Assembly: GCA_030267965.1 (NCBI GenBank)
Contig: BRYA01000090.1
Coordinates: forward strand, 1-60,853
Reading direction: 5' to 3'
DNA from: Triparma columacea
Taxonomy: Eukaryota > Sar > Bolidophyceae > Parmales > Triparmaceae
Length of the DNA stretch: 60,853 bases
A model generated the notes under the pieces. It did no database searches, had not been told where the DNA came from, and worked only from the letters and a program-made list of their open reading frames with translations. Positions 1 to 19,816 of the stretch are shown piece after piece. Position numbers and translations under genes: made by a program. Positions within the stretch are counted from its first letter, which is position 1. Every line of letters starts with the position of its first letter.

Positions 1-362
1 CATCCTAAGAATAATAACCAATGTGATTGAAGTTCCACGGTCATCCAGCATCAAGCTCTCACGTCTCAAAATCGTTCAATATACTCTGTACCATTACTAT
101 CCTTACCAGCGTGCTTTAATTTGACCACAACAAACGACTTCCAGTTGACTAGAATTATCATCCTCAGAATAATAACCAATGTGATTGAAGTTCCACGGTC
201 ATCCAGCGTCAAGCTCACACTTCTCAAAACCGTTCAATATACTCCGTACCACTACTATCCTTACCAGCGTGCCTTAATTTGACCACAACAAATGCCTTCC
301 GTTGTGTAGTATTAACATCGTTAGAATGATAGCAAATGTGATTGAAGGTCAACGCTCCTCCA
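1..362. repeat. 158-bp tandem repeat, about 2.3 copies, continuing off the left edge
   Basis: A block beginning CATCCTMAGAATAATAACC occurs at 1 and again at 159, with a degenerate third start near 316, giving a period of about 158 bp. Copies 1 and 2 differ by scattered substitutions and copy 3 is truncated. No open frame runs through the units. The array probably extends upstream of the window. The rest of the spacer, to 595, is pyrimidine-rich with no recognisable gene. Confidence 0.85.
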
Positions 363-595
363 GCATACGCTCCTCCAGCATCATCTATTCGTTTGTAAGT
401 CTCACTGCGATTGTGCGTGTGACTTAAAACAGCCTTTCTCTCAATCGAAATTACAACACTTAACACCCCTGAAACTCCCCCTCTCACTTCCTCGCCTCTC
501 ACCTACCCTAATTCCTTTCCCTAATTTGCACGCTTTGCATAACAATAATGGCCCCAATATATTTTTTCATATATTCAACCATGGTGTGCCTGTTT

Positions 596-2885
596 TTAAA
601 TCGCGCACGCGCAGCTCGCCCTGATGATGTAGTCCGCGTTCCCGCTGCTTCTCTGTGCCGTGAACATCGCCCCAATTTCATCTATCTCTTTCTCCTCCTC
701 CCCCTCCTCCCCCCCCCCCGCTCCCTCCCCTCCCAGGAGCCTCCTCGCCCTCAGCGAGTCACATAGGCCCCTCAGTGCCCAGGGGTTCTTGGGGTGGAGC
801 TCGAGGTCCCTCCTGAAAACGGAGGAGGCCTCTTCCAGCCTCTCCTTCGACTTGCCCTCCCCCCCCCCGCAGCAAAGAGACGCCGCCTTGAGAAGGAGGC
901 CCCCGAGCGCGTGTCTTACTGGCGCCATGACCCCCCAAGGTTCGTCGTAGTTCAGTCCGTCGTCCATTACCACCGCTTCCCTAAGCACCTCGAACGCCTT
1001 CTCCCTCCTGCCCTCCCCCCAAAGTATCTCCCCTAGCAGCTTCTCCCTCTCTACAATGAGCATGTCGTAGGCCTGGTTGTTGTGCAGGTACCTCGCTTGC
1101 TCCTTGACCTTTTCCATAACCCTGCTCATCTCCTCCATCTCAGCCCTGGCTTCACCGCATCTCCCCGTTACCGCCAATGCCAGCGCCCTCCCCCACCTCC
1201 TCGTCGCCTCGCTGACGCAGAAGGTCTCCTCCTCCTCCTCCTTTCCTCTCCCCGACGCCCTCTCGATGCGGAGGACGTCGTCCCACCTGCCGAACCTGCA
1301 GAGGACATGGACCTCAAGAGGGCGGTAGGCTTCGCAGCCCTGCAGAAGCTTGGGGTTTTGAAGGAGAGTGGCGTCGTCGAGGACCGAGATTCTAAGACCC
1401 CTGGCCGCCCACAACGCCTGAAGATAGGGCGCGTTGATTAGTGAAAGAGTTAGTTAGCGTCTTTCCCTCTCATTTTTGTTTGTTTTTTGTTGTTTGTTTG
1501 TTTTTGCCGGGCCCTCCCTCCCCGTATTCGTCCCCCCTTACCCTTACCTGTTTTTCGAATCCTCCCATCATGGCAGCGTAGCACATCATGTGGTAGTCGT
1601 GTGCCACGTACCCCAGGTAAAACGCGTTCCTCCCGCTCGTCCTCAGCCCGCTCTTTAGCAGCTTCTGATCCGCCGAGGTGGCGAGCTGATTGTAGCCGAC
1701 AGCGGAATCGTAATCGCCGACGAGGACATCTATATGGGTGCTCATGTGAAGCAGGTGAGAGGCGTCGACTTCGCGTCTAAGGACGTCGCAGGAGGGTAGG
1801 GCGTCAGAGGGGGAGGGGCCCATCTCTGCGAAGTGGACCTTCATGTGACAGAGGCCAATGTGGGAGGGGTCAGAGGAGAGGCCTGAGTCAAGGAGAGAGC
1901 TGATCTCGGCCACGAGCTCCGGGTCCTTAGGTTCGCACCCTGGGTACGTGAAGAGGTCCCAAGGCCGAAGCTGCATCAAAGCGGACACAGTAAAATAGGA
2001 GACGTCAGGGTTGCTGGGGTAGAGGGAGTGGACCTTCCTGTACATGGAGGCGGCGAGGGTGGCGAAGTTTGACTTACAGTGCTCCAAATCCTGTGGTGGG
2101 GTGAGGGAGGGAAGGTGAGGATGAAGTTATGATGAAAGCGTTGAAGTCAGGCCTCAGCAATGATCCAATGAAGGTTTCATCGTCTCAACCCCACCCCCTC
2201 GCCCCTCGTCCTCTCGCCCCCTCTCACCTCGAAGCCCGGCATGACGGCCCTTACTGCTTCGGCTTGCAGTAGTTTGTGTAGGACCTCAGCCTTCTCCCCT
2301 CTCATTCCTTCCTCGCTCCTTCTCCATATCTCCAACCCTTTCCTTGTCCACTCGTAATGCTCTGTCGCGCTCGGGAAGACTGTGGAGGGGGTGGTAGAGT
2401 ACTGGTAGTAACCGTTGGAGGCGTGGAAGTTGTAGTTTGGGGAGTGGGAGAGGGAGAGGAGGTAGTGGAGGAGGAGGGAGTTGGTGAGGGAGGAAGGGGT
2501 GGTGTGGGTGGTTGAGGGGAGGTGTGAGAGGGCGATGGTGAAGCACCTGTGGAGAGGGTAGTGAGGAAGGTGGGGGAGGAGGAGGAGGAGGAGGAGGAGG
2601 AAGGTAGGAAATGGGGGGAGGGAATGTGAGAGAATGTGAGAGAGAATGGGCACACATATACCACACATACATACCACACATACATACCACGCATACATAT
2701 ACGTTCCAAACTAACCTTATTGCCTCCTCGTGATGGAAGGAAATGGAGTTGATCCACCCCCTCGAAAACCATGTTGCCGCGTGCCCATTTAATCCCTCTG
2801 AAAGACTGCTTTTGAGGTCAGTTCTTAAATGTAGAGGATATTCTTGTTCATCTTGCTGCCCATAGCCTTTGTTAAGCGCTGACAT
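596..2885 (-). CDS. TPR-type (tetratricopeptide) repeat protein
   Basis: Four coding exons, 2885..2716, 2546..2228, 2090..1548 and 1417..596, join in frame to give about 617 aa. All introns are GT-AG. The protein resembles a family of TPR proteins found in bacteria and eukaryotes. The N-terminal block has FHHEEAIRCF; a middle block has LSHSPNYNF; then come HMSTHIDVLVGDYDSAVGYN and the late block YDEPWGVMAPVRHALGGLL, with the C-terminus ending near ASCACAI. These are paired-helix TPR units and no catalytic motif is seen. The function of the family is not established, and a scaffold role is only inference. The start is the ATG at 2885; the next gene upstream, aminoacylase, ends at 3131. Confidence 0.8.
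2547..2715. repeat. Microsatellites in first intron of the TPR gene
   Basis: The 169-bp intron contains a (GGA)n run at about 2575-2602 and a CACACATACATACC-type tandem repeat at about 2652-2700. Both lie on the plus strand as written, within the intron of a minus-strand gene. They explain several low-complexity open frames here that are not genes. Confidence 0.75.
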
Positions 2886-3130
2886 TCTATTTTGGGGTCA
2901 AGAAGAGAAGAAAGGAATTGAGATAAAAATTATCCCCCCGAAAGATCAGGAAAGGAGGAGAAGGGAAGAAGGGAGTCGAAACGCCTCAAATAACCCTTGG
3001 GTCCCTACCCTAATAACGACGTTGCTACAATTATTTCCTTTTCCCTATCGCTCTAAGTAAACACGGGGAACGCCGCGGTCCCCGGAATATCAATAATAAT
3101 ATAAGCTTGTGTGTTTAGGAATCAAAAGCA

Positions 3131-4671
3131 TCAATCATCCCCGTCGGGCTGCATGGTGATATGTTCGATGAGCTTGACGTAGACCTCGAGTCCCTCCTCG
3201 AACACGCTGACCTTGAGGTTCTCGTTGTACTCGTGCAGCAAGATCTCGGAGTTTCTCATGGGGCTGAAGCCCAACGCCCTGATGCCGAGTGCTCGGAGGA
3301 AGCGGGAGTCGGTGGCGGCGGGGAAGACGGCAGGTACTACAGATATTCCACTCAATTTTACTCCGTCGACGAAGTGCTTGTACATGGGGTTGATCTTGGT
3401 GTCTGTCGAGGTTGTGGAGTGAATCTAAAGGGGGGGAGGGGGGTGGGGGAAGGGAATGGATGAGGAATTCACTCGATCCTTGTTTCTCGTCGCCCCCCCC
3501 CCATCCACTCCCCCTCACCTTGTAGTCGTTCCCGTGTCCAATGAACCCCCATGTGATCCCCCCCACATTTTCCTCGTTTTCCAAGCTACACTCCTGGCAC
3601 CAACCATCCAGTTTATCCTTCATTTCGTCCGGGTTCATGTGGGGTGAAATTCTGATGTCGAAGGTTGCCTTGGCGACGGGCGGTATGACATTCTTTGCGA
3701 GGGATCCGTTACCTGCGTCGACCCCAGCCTGCATGGTCGTGATGTTGAGGCTGGTCACATCGCCAAGGGTCTTCTTCTTGGCAGCAGCCACCGCGTGTGA
3801 GCACCCGGCGTGCGACCCAGAACCGTGGAGGAGGTCCTTCTGCTCCTTCCTGAAGTCCAGCGCCCTCTGGCTGATTTTGATGATCTGCTCCATAGCCGTC
3901 GGCTCAATGAACCTGCTCCCGTGCCCCGTGTTGCCCTTGGCCGTGACCTCGATCCACCACGGGAGTCTCTCTCCATAGAACACCGAGTAGGTTTCGTCCT
4001 CGCTCGCTAGACCCTCGTCCAAAGCGAGCGCGATGCCTCCCATTCTCCCAATGACAATGTCATTATAATAGTCCGATGCTAAGAAATCAGCCATTCCTGC
4101 TCCTCCAATCTCCTCATCCGGCACAGCGGTGAAGATGATGGTTCTAAGCGGCTTAAATGATCCATCATCTGCAAGGCGCTTGAGGGCTAGCATGTACTGG
4201 GCAACGACGCACTTCATATCCTGCGCACCTCTCCCCCAAACCTTTCCATCCTTTATCTCCCCACCAAAAGGCTCACACTTATCCCATGCCGTTAAGTCTC
4301 CGGCTGGGACAACGTCGTAGTGGCAATTCAATAGAATCGGTCCTAGCGTATTGTCCTCACCAGTCCACTCCGCAACTACCACAGGAGCTTTCCTATCCCC
4401 GATGAGAAAGGAATTTGGAATGGATTCCTTCACATACGATAGTATGAAATCGGCACATTTTGTATACTCGCCATTGGATGGTCCCAAAGCTGACACGGTC
4501 TTAAATTTGATGAGCTCACTAAGCAATTCTGCCTGTTTTCGGGAGGTGGTCAAGTAAGTCAGTAGGATTTTGCGCTTTGAACCCAAGCATACATCGCTTT
4601 GAACCCAAGCATACATAGACGGGTCGGTAACCAGTCAAACTGAAAAGAAAAATTCGCCCCACTCTTACCAT
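3131..4671 (-). CDS. ACY1: Aminoacylase-1-like M20 metallopeptidase (N-acyl-L-amino-acid amidohydrolase)
   Basis: Hydrolyses N-acylated amino acids in the cytosol, by family. Proposed exons are 4671..4669 (only the ATG), 4532..3519 and 3424..3131, giving about 436 aa against about 408 in animals. M20 zinc motifs are in order: CHYDVVP, RGAQDMK, PDEEIGG, the ACY1 signature PWWIEVTAKGNTGHGSRFIE, then PAATDSRFLRALG and the late metal His in LLHEYNE. The first intron (4533..4668) begins GTAAGA straight after an ATG and ends CAG before AELLSELIKFKTV, which aligns with the family start. An alternative TTG-initiated frame runs to 4616 but crosses a 22-bp repeat and has no ATG there. The start is therefore inferred; the rest is secure. 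Confidence 0.88.
4573..4616. repeat. Perfect 22-bp tandem duplication
   Basis: The 22-bp unit starting CGCTTTGAACCCAAGCATAC is present twice, head to tail, at 4573-4594 and 4595-4616. It lies in the proposed first intron of the aminoacylase gene. Confidence 0.9.
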
Positions 4672-4815
4672 TGATTCAATTTGAGGGATTTGGAGGAGGT
4701 CCCACAAGCCCACAAGACTAACTCCGTATCATAGAGGTAAATTGAAAAGCGGTAAATGAATAAGACAAACGATGGCTGTGATATGCGAATTTGCACCTTT
4801 TTGCTTTGGAAAAAA

Positions 4816-5944
4816 TCAAAAGATTAACCCCCTCCCGTCCATAGAAATCCAGTGAGGGGGGAAGTGATCAGCCCCGATGACATTTCCTCGGTTCGGTGAG
4901 ACTTCCATGTTAAACATATCGCTGTAGTAAATAATGTCGCCTTGAAACTTGTTCCTCAGGTCGCCGAGGAAGGCCGCCCACCAGCCGAAGGTGCCCACGG
5001 TGATGACCATGTTGTCGCATGCGGCAAGGGATGCAAGGTCGTCGATCGGAGTTCGGGATGGTTCGTGCGGAATGGCCAGGACGTCTTCCTGCCCGTTAAT
5101 CCAGGGTGCATTCCGTAGGTACTCCGAGTCATCCCCTGCAACGATAAAGACGACGTTGCCTTGTCCGTGCTTCTCTCGAAAGTAATCCAGAACCCCTTCA
5201 AAGTATTCATTCGGTGGGAATCTCAAATAAACTGTTTGCCCGTCGCCTTCGAAGCTGTGCCTAATGTGGACCCCAACTGTGACTCTGCCTTTCGCAATGG
5301 ATTGTACCAACGCCGAGTTCCTTGTTTCGATTTCTCCCTTGAACCGAATCCTCTCTGCCATGTCCTTGGGGAAATATTTGAAAGATTGTAGATATCCCGT
5401 GACCGTGAATCGATTTGCGCTGCTCGGGATATAGAACTGTTGGTGTGTTGCGTACCCTGCCTCGGCCTGGCTCCTATCCGCACGTGGGAACCAACGGTTT
5501 TGCAGCCTGCAGTAGGGAAAAGTGTTAATGTTATATACCACCTGAAAGGCCCTGACAGCCCCCCCCCTCTCACCTCTCAAACCAACCCTCCATCTCTTGG
5601 CACTCTCCCCCGTCTAATTCGAAGCTGTTGTGAAGGTTTTCCCCTACCCCCATCATGGAGAAGCAGGGCTTCATGCCGTGCAATTCCGCCAACCCCAGCG
5701 TGGATGCCCAGCCGAAGAGGTTGTTCCCGTTGTTGGTGTTCTCGTTGGGGAACCTGTGGAACAATATCCTCTCCACATTGTCAATATTACCCTTTCTGTC
5801 CCCTCGCGCCGTCCTCCCAAATCCCCCCCAGAGCGTAAACATGGCGGTCACTACGGTGAGAGGGATGATTATCAAGAATGCCAGCCTCAAACAAGCCCAC
5901 GACGGACTCTGACTCTCCTTCCTCCTTTTTATCGACTTCCTCAT
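4816..5944 (-). CDS. GT11-family alpha-1,2-fucosyltransferase-like type II membrane protein
   Basis: Two exons, 5944..5574 and 5506..4816, with a 67-bp intron, give about 353 aa. The basic cytosolic tail MRKSIKRRKESQ is followed by a hydrophobic anchor (about residues 18-42), the layout of a Golgi type II glycosyltransferase. GT11 features follow: NNLFGWASTLGLAELHG (donor-site block of FUT1/FUT2), GYLQSFKYFPKD, VGVHIRHSF, then TPIDDLASLAACDNMVITVG and FGWWAAFLG near the C-terminus. The usual HxRRGDY is altered to HIRHSF, so donor or acceptor use may differ. The open frame continues upstream of 5944 but only with TTG, so the ATG is preferred. It presumably fucosylates cell-surface glycans; the acceptor is unknown. 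Confidence 0.82.
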
Positions 5945-6538
5945 GCCATGTCTATAAGAGGCTCCCTGGGGATGCACCACGCTCCACCTTTTGCGCTTGA
6001 ACCTGCGAAAGGAATTGTCGACAGTGCCGGGGGGGGGGTTCAGAAATGGGTTAAAAGTGTCAAAATGTGTGTCACAAAGAGTGTTCAACGAGTACGCATT
6101 TGTTTTCTGTAAGTTCTATAAAAGCTGTATACACAAGGTTACTTCCACAAACTCAATGTTTCCCTTTCCTCCGGTGTTGTTGTTGCCACTGCCCTCCATT
6201 TCTCCTCCCTCAACGCAACTGTCAACATATCATACCTCAAGAAGTCGACATTGTGGCCATCTCTAGACATTTTAACGGCGTATGCTGTTCCTCTGCTTTA
6301 ACTTCGTATATTTTCCTTGTATCCAAGAACCCCGAAATGTTCAGCTGTCCTCTCGCCAAAATCCAACGCCTTCCTCACTTTCTCCAAATTACCCATCAAT
6401 AACAAAGTTTCGCCGCATCCATACCCCTTATTACACTTTAGCCGCATATTTGAACACGATTTGTCTACTTAAGCCCCTCGATATCCCCCACAAAGCCCCA
6501 TTTCAACCCTCAAACATCAGACTTTTCGGGTTTAAAAA
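5945..6538. other. Divergent intergenic spacer, no gene seen
   Basis: About 594 bp lie between the fucosyltransferase start (-) and the membrane-protein start (+). A G9 run is present near 6031. Short open frames here lack recognisable composition or partners, and I see no RNA gene. It presumably holds both promoters. Confidence 0.5.
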
Positions 6539-9500
6539 ATGTTGTCCCTCACTCTCCTGATTATCATTCTCGAAAGGGGGGTGTCCTCGGTTCCACGTGG
6601 ACACGAGACAATCTTGACCATGCTGAGCCATATTTCGGGGGATTTGGCTAAGGCTAACATCAAGAAAATGGCCTTCAATCCCGGTGAGTGAGGAACCCCG
6701 GTTACCTACAGTGATTTTCCTCGTCCTATTTCCTTTAGAGCTCCGATCAGCGACTGTCTTCGGGGCTTGTATTCCGTTCCCCCCTCCCCAGCCAACTCAC
6801 AGACCCCCCTCTTCACTCTCTCGCCTGCAGACCTTCAATCGGAGGGTTCGTTTGATCCCAAAAATCCTTTGAGGGTACCACCCCGGACAGCTTCCTGGTA
6901 CTCGTCAATGAAGGAGCTCGATGTTTTGAAGCCGACTCGCCGAGCCCCCCGTGGCGGCCTTCGAGGACGAAAGTTGTGGGGTAATAGTGGGACTGAGTAT
7001 ACATACGACAACAGGTGAGACGGAGTTCAGAGAGGTGGAGGAGCGAAGCCATAGCAGAAGGGCTGTTTTGTCATCGCTCGCGCCGCTCTTTCTCGCTGCG
7101 ATCGTGTTTTTAGTGCGTTGACAAGTGGTGCCTTATATTCTCCTAACTCGCCCCTCCCCTCCTCTCCCCGCAGTGAGATACAACTCGATTCTTATTCCAT
7201 CGCTTCACAGTATGGTGTTTTCGATATGGACAGTGATGCTCGATCGGCCTCCGGGTCTGGCGATTCTGGGGATTGGCTTGGGGAACACGACGACGATGGG
7301 TTCGCCTACGATGACGACTCTTGCTACATGGAGGGTTTTGCATTCATCGGATCCTCCTACTCCATCCTCGACACCAACGGCAATGTAGGGTGTCCCTCGG
7401 ACAGCGAAGACTCTGGTTATTACTCCAATCCGTTCACGCACCCGATCAACAACAACCAGTTCAGGATGCAATGCATCATCGACAGGCAATTCAAGTACCT
7501 ATTATCAGCCGATTCTGACGGCTGGCTAGTCGGCGGAGGGTACCCCGCCTTCAACAACGCGGGGTTTATGATGAACAAGGACTCCTCCCACACTGAGCTT
7601 CTTCGTATAGGTGCGACTTGCGGTGATAAAGGTTGTGGAGGTATCACGAGGGAGTACATCTACGCGAAGATGGCAGAGATTTCTCAGCCCGTCCTACATT
7701 CCTACCCGAAGTACGTCAAAGCGGGGAATGATGCCGAATTGAAGATGCAGATTGTTGATGAGTATGACGACAACAACGGCGGTAGTTCGTATTCATCATA
7801 TGAGCAGTGGGGTGAGGCAATTCTGGATGCATTCTCGGGTTTTCCCTGCGTCGACGATGGTCTCACAAACGAGCATATTAGCATGCTCCGAGGAGCCTAT
7901 TTCAAATCCGGTGCTGACAAGTACGAGTACCTCTATGTGGCCAACCTGGAGGTTGCCAAGTGGCAGGCAGTTTACGGTGGACAAGGGGTGGCCATCGGAA
8001 CCACAGGTGAGCGCGATCGAACAAATGTACATGTTGAGTACATTATTTCTTCAAAGTATCCATACTTGCTGCAACCTCTGGCTGACACCCTGCCCATCAT
8101 CTCACAACGGCTACACCCCCTGTACTATTTGTCGCAGAGTCAATCTGTCTCCAAGAAGACGATATTTTAGGGGAAGATGAGACGAACTACCTGAGGTGCC
8201 AGGAAGAGTACGGCTACGGTAACGTTCAGTACTTCCATGGTCGCAATGAGATGACGAGGACGTTTTGGGCAGACCAGTCCATGATGTCTGACGAGGACTA
8301 TGAGCTTTCGACCTACTTTACAACAAACGGTGCCTTTCCTGAACTCGACGACGATGGGAGCTTTGACTTTTCGGAGTACGCGAGTGGGAGCGGGGATAAT
8401 AACTACGACGATGATGGATACTCTTCCGATGAGTACAATCAGTACACTTACCAGAATTGGGATTTCCAGGAGGGCTTCGTTCCTCCACAAAACTGCGAGG
8501 CGAGTGGTCGCACATTTTTGGGCATCCCGCTCATGAACTATTTCCCAACTTCTGCTGCCCCTCTCTTTAACGGTGGGTCGTATGAGTCATTTCTTTCGCC
8601 CGAAACATTCAACTGGAAGATCTTCTGCGATTCGCAGCAACAGTGGGTCGCAAAAGGCGGCAGCAATCATATGTGTCTCACGGGAGTCGAGATCGACGAA
8701 ACTTACAACGCGGGGGGGTATATCGAGCAGCCTGACCAGATGGCCGTGGAGCTTTTCGGCATGGGTATCATCAACGATTTGGGGGGGCAGGATCTGACTG
8801 ATTTCCTCTCCAGCGTCGCCAAGAATATTAAGTGGAGTTCCCTAACCCTCGCCCCCGGCTACATCGGTCTGAGTAGTAGTGGTGATGTTGTCCTTTACTT
8901 CATTCATGACCCTGACTCGGATGTTGGAAATGTATACTCTGCACTGTGCGAAGGATACGGCAACCCCATGTCTGGGGGCACCGCGAAATATATGGAGAAC
9001 TTCTGTGCTAGGTCTATGGTGACTGACTCTGCCTACAATGGTTGCTGGGCGGCAGATTCTTCCAACAACCCCTATGGGTATCAAGAAGCGCCATCAGATG
9101 GAGCATTTTGTCTCTTCGCCACCATCATGCTGGAACCTGTGTTTTACAGCACTGAAGCCCAACAAGCATACCTCGCGTACGCCAACGATCAACTTGATGA
9201 CTGGAAGACGAACATGCTCGGTCAAGGTAAACAGCCTAGCTTCACCCCCCAATCCGACGGAAACTTCTGCAACGGAAAGCAAAGTTGCCTGGCTTTTTTC
9301 TTCGGACGCTCTGCACCATACGCTGCCCTTGACGGACAGGGTAATTACTACATCTACCAAAATGATTTCCTCTCCGGGTCCAGTGTCAGTGGGTACGCTG
9401 ACAACTCTAACGGCGTTCCTGAAAACATAATCGCCGATATACCTAAAGTCACAAAAGTAGTTGTCGAAGTCATCATGAACGTATTGGCAATCGGGTTTGC

Positions 9501-10137
9501 GGCCTTCTTCTCGGTACTCGTGCTGCGAAAGTACCGCAGGAGAAGAAGGAAGGGTCTTTCCAACTACGATATCTTTTTTGGGAGTGCGAGGAAGAGGTGG
9601 AAGAAGGTTGACCCCCTAACTCGTAAGAAACAGAAGAGGCGAGACAAAAAGAAAAAGAAGGAGACGAAGGCTAGGATCAAGGAAAAGGAAATACCATCCA
9701 AGAATGAGGCGCTTTTAATCAGTGCTAGTAGCGGATGGCTCAAAAAGGAATTCCCACAAAAGAGCCCGGTGCGCTACAACTTGATGGATGAGGGGGGGAA
9801 ACCCGTGCCGGCACCCATTGGAGCAACTAAGGCACCGAAATTCGGCTTCGGGTCCAACAGTGCCCGCGGTGTAAAAAAGCCAGTGAAGAAGATTCGACGC
9901 TCAGGGACGGCAGAGGATCATCAGAAGGCAGAGAAAATAGGCTTTGTTAGCTCGAAATCGAAAGAGAAGAAGACGAAATCGATTCGACGCTCAGGGACGG
10001 CAGAGGAGCATCAGAAGGCAGAGAAAATAAGCTTTGTTAGCTCCCCCTCGAGGTCGAGTGACGGGGGTGAAAAGTCAAAAGGGCCTTCGGAGGATGCAGA
10101 AGCACCCAAGGAACCTCAAAAGACGTTTTTGATTTAG
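6539..10137 (+). CDS. Large unrecognised single-pass membrane protein with acidic ectodomain and basic repeat-bearing tail
   Basis: Exons 6539..6683, 6831..7014, 7174..8006 and 8138..10137 join in frame, giving about 1,053 aa. The N-terminus MLSLTLLIIILERGVSS looks like a signal peptide. The long ectodomain (to about residue 825) is rich in D/G/Y/S and has many scattered cysteines, suggesting a disulfide-bonded lumenal or extracellular domain. One strong transmembrane segment, at about residues 828-855 (VIMNVLAIGFAAFFSVLVL), is followed by RKYRRRRRK and a Lys-rich cytosolic tail of about 200 aa. The tail carries a duplicated segment, RRSGTAE(D/E)HQKAEKI. I do not recognise the family. Topology is inferred; function is unknown. 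Confidence 0.82.
9891..10043 (+). repeat. Coding direct repeat, 63-bp unit, 90-bp period
   Basis: The segments 9891-9953 and 9981-10043 differ at about two positions. They encode two near-identical copies of IRRSGTAE-EHQKAEKI-FVSS in the cytosolic tail of the membrane protein. Each carries RRSGT, a basophilic-kinase-like site. Confidence 0.88.
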
Positions 10138-10367
10138 CATTGGGGGGAGGTTAAGGGGGATGAAAGAGAACAGGGACGGTGGAGAACGGGAAATAAATAA
10201 AATAAAATTCCCAGGTTTCCTGGATCCACTACGTACGAAATCGAGGGAATCGATGGCTAAAAAATACAAAAAACCAGTGTAATAGTAAACCATTCTTTGG
10301 ATTAAACCCCTGTCCGCTCTCTCCCTCCCTGCCTACCTCCTACCTCCCCTAACCCCCGTCATCACCT

Positions 10368-19716
<9,349 letters not shown>

Positions 19717-19816
19717 GGTTTAGGGCAATCAGCACAAGGCAAGGACAACAAAATAGCAGAGAAATGAATGTCTAAAGCAAAAAACCTTTCTGTTTTTGGT
19801 ACTGGCTTTTTGGTTC

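Noticed and set aside
2177..2772. Overlapping minus-strand frames rich in P, S and YVC repeats
   Set aside because: They read through the microsatellite-bearing first intron of the TPR gene.
5945..6088. N-terminal extension of the fucosyltransferase
   Set aside because: Only a TTG would start it; the ATG at 5944 gives a normal type II signal anchor.
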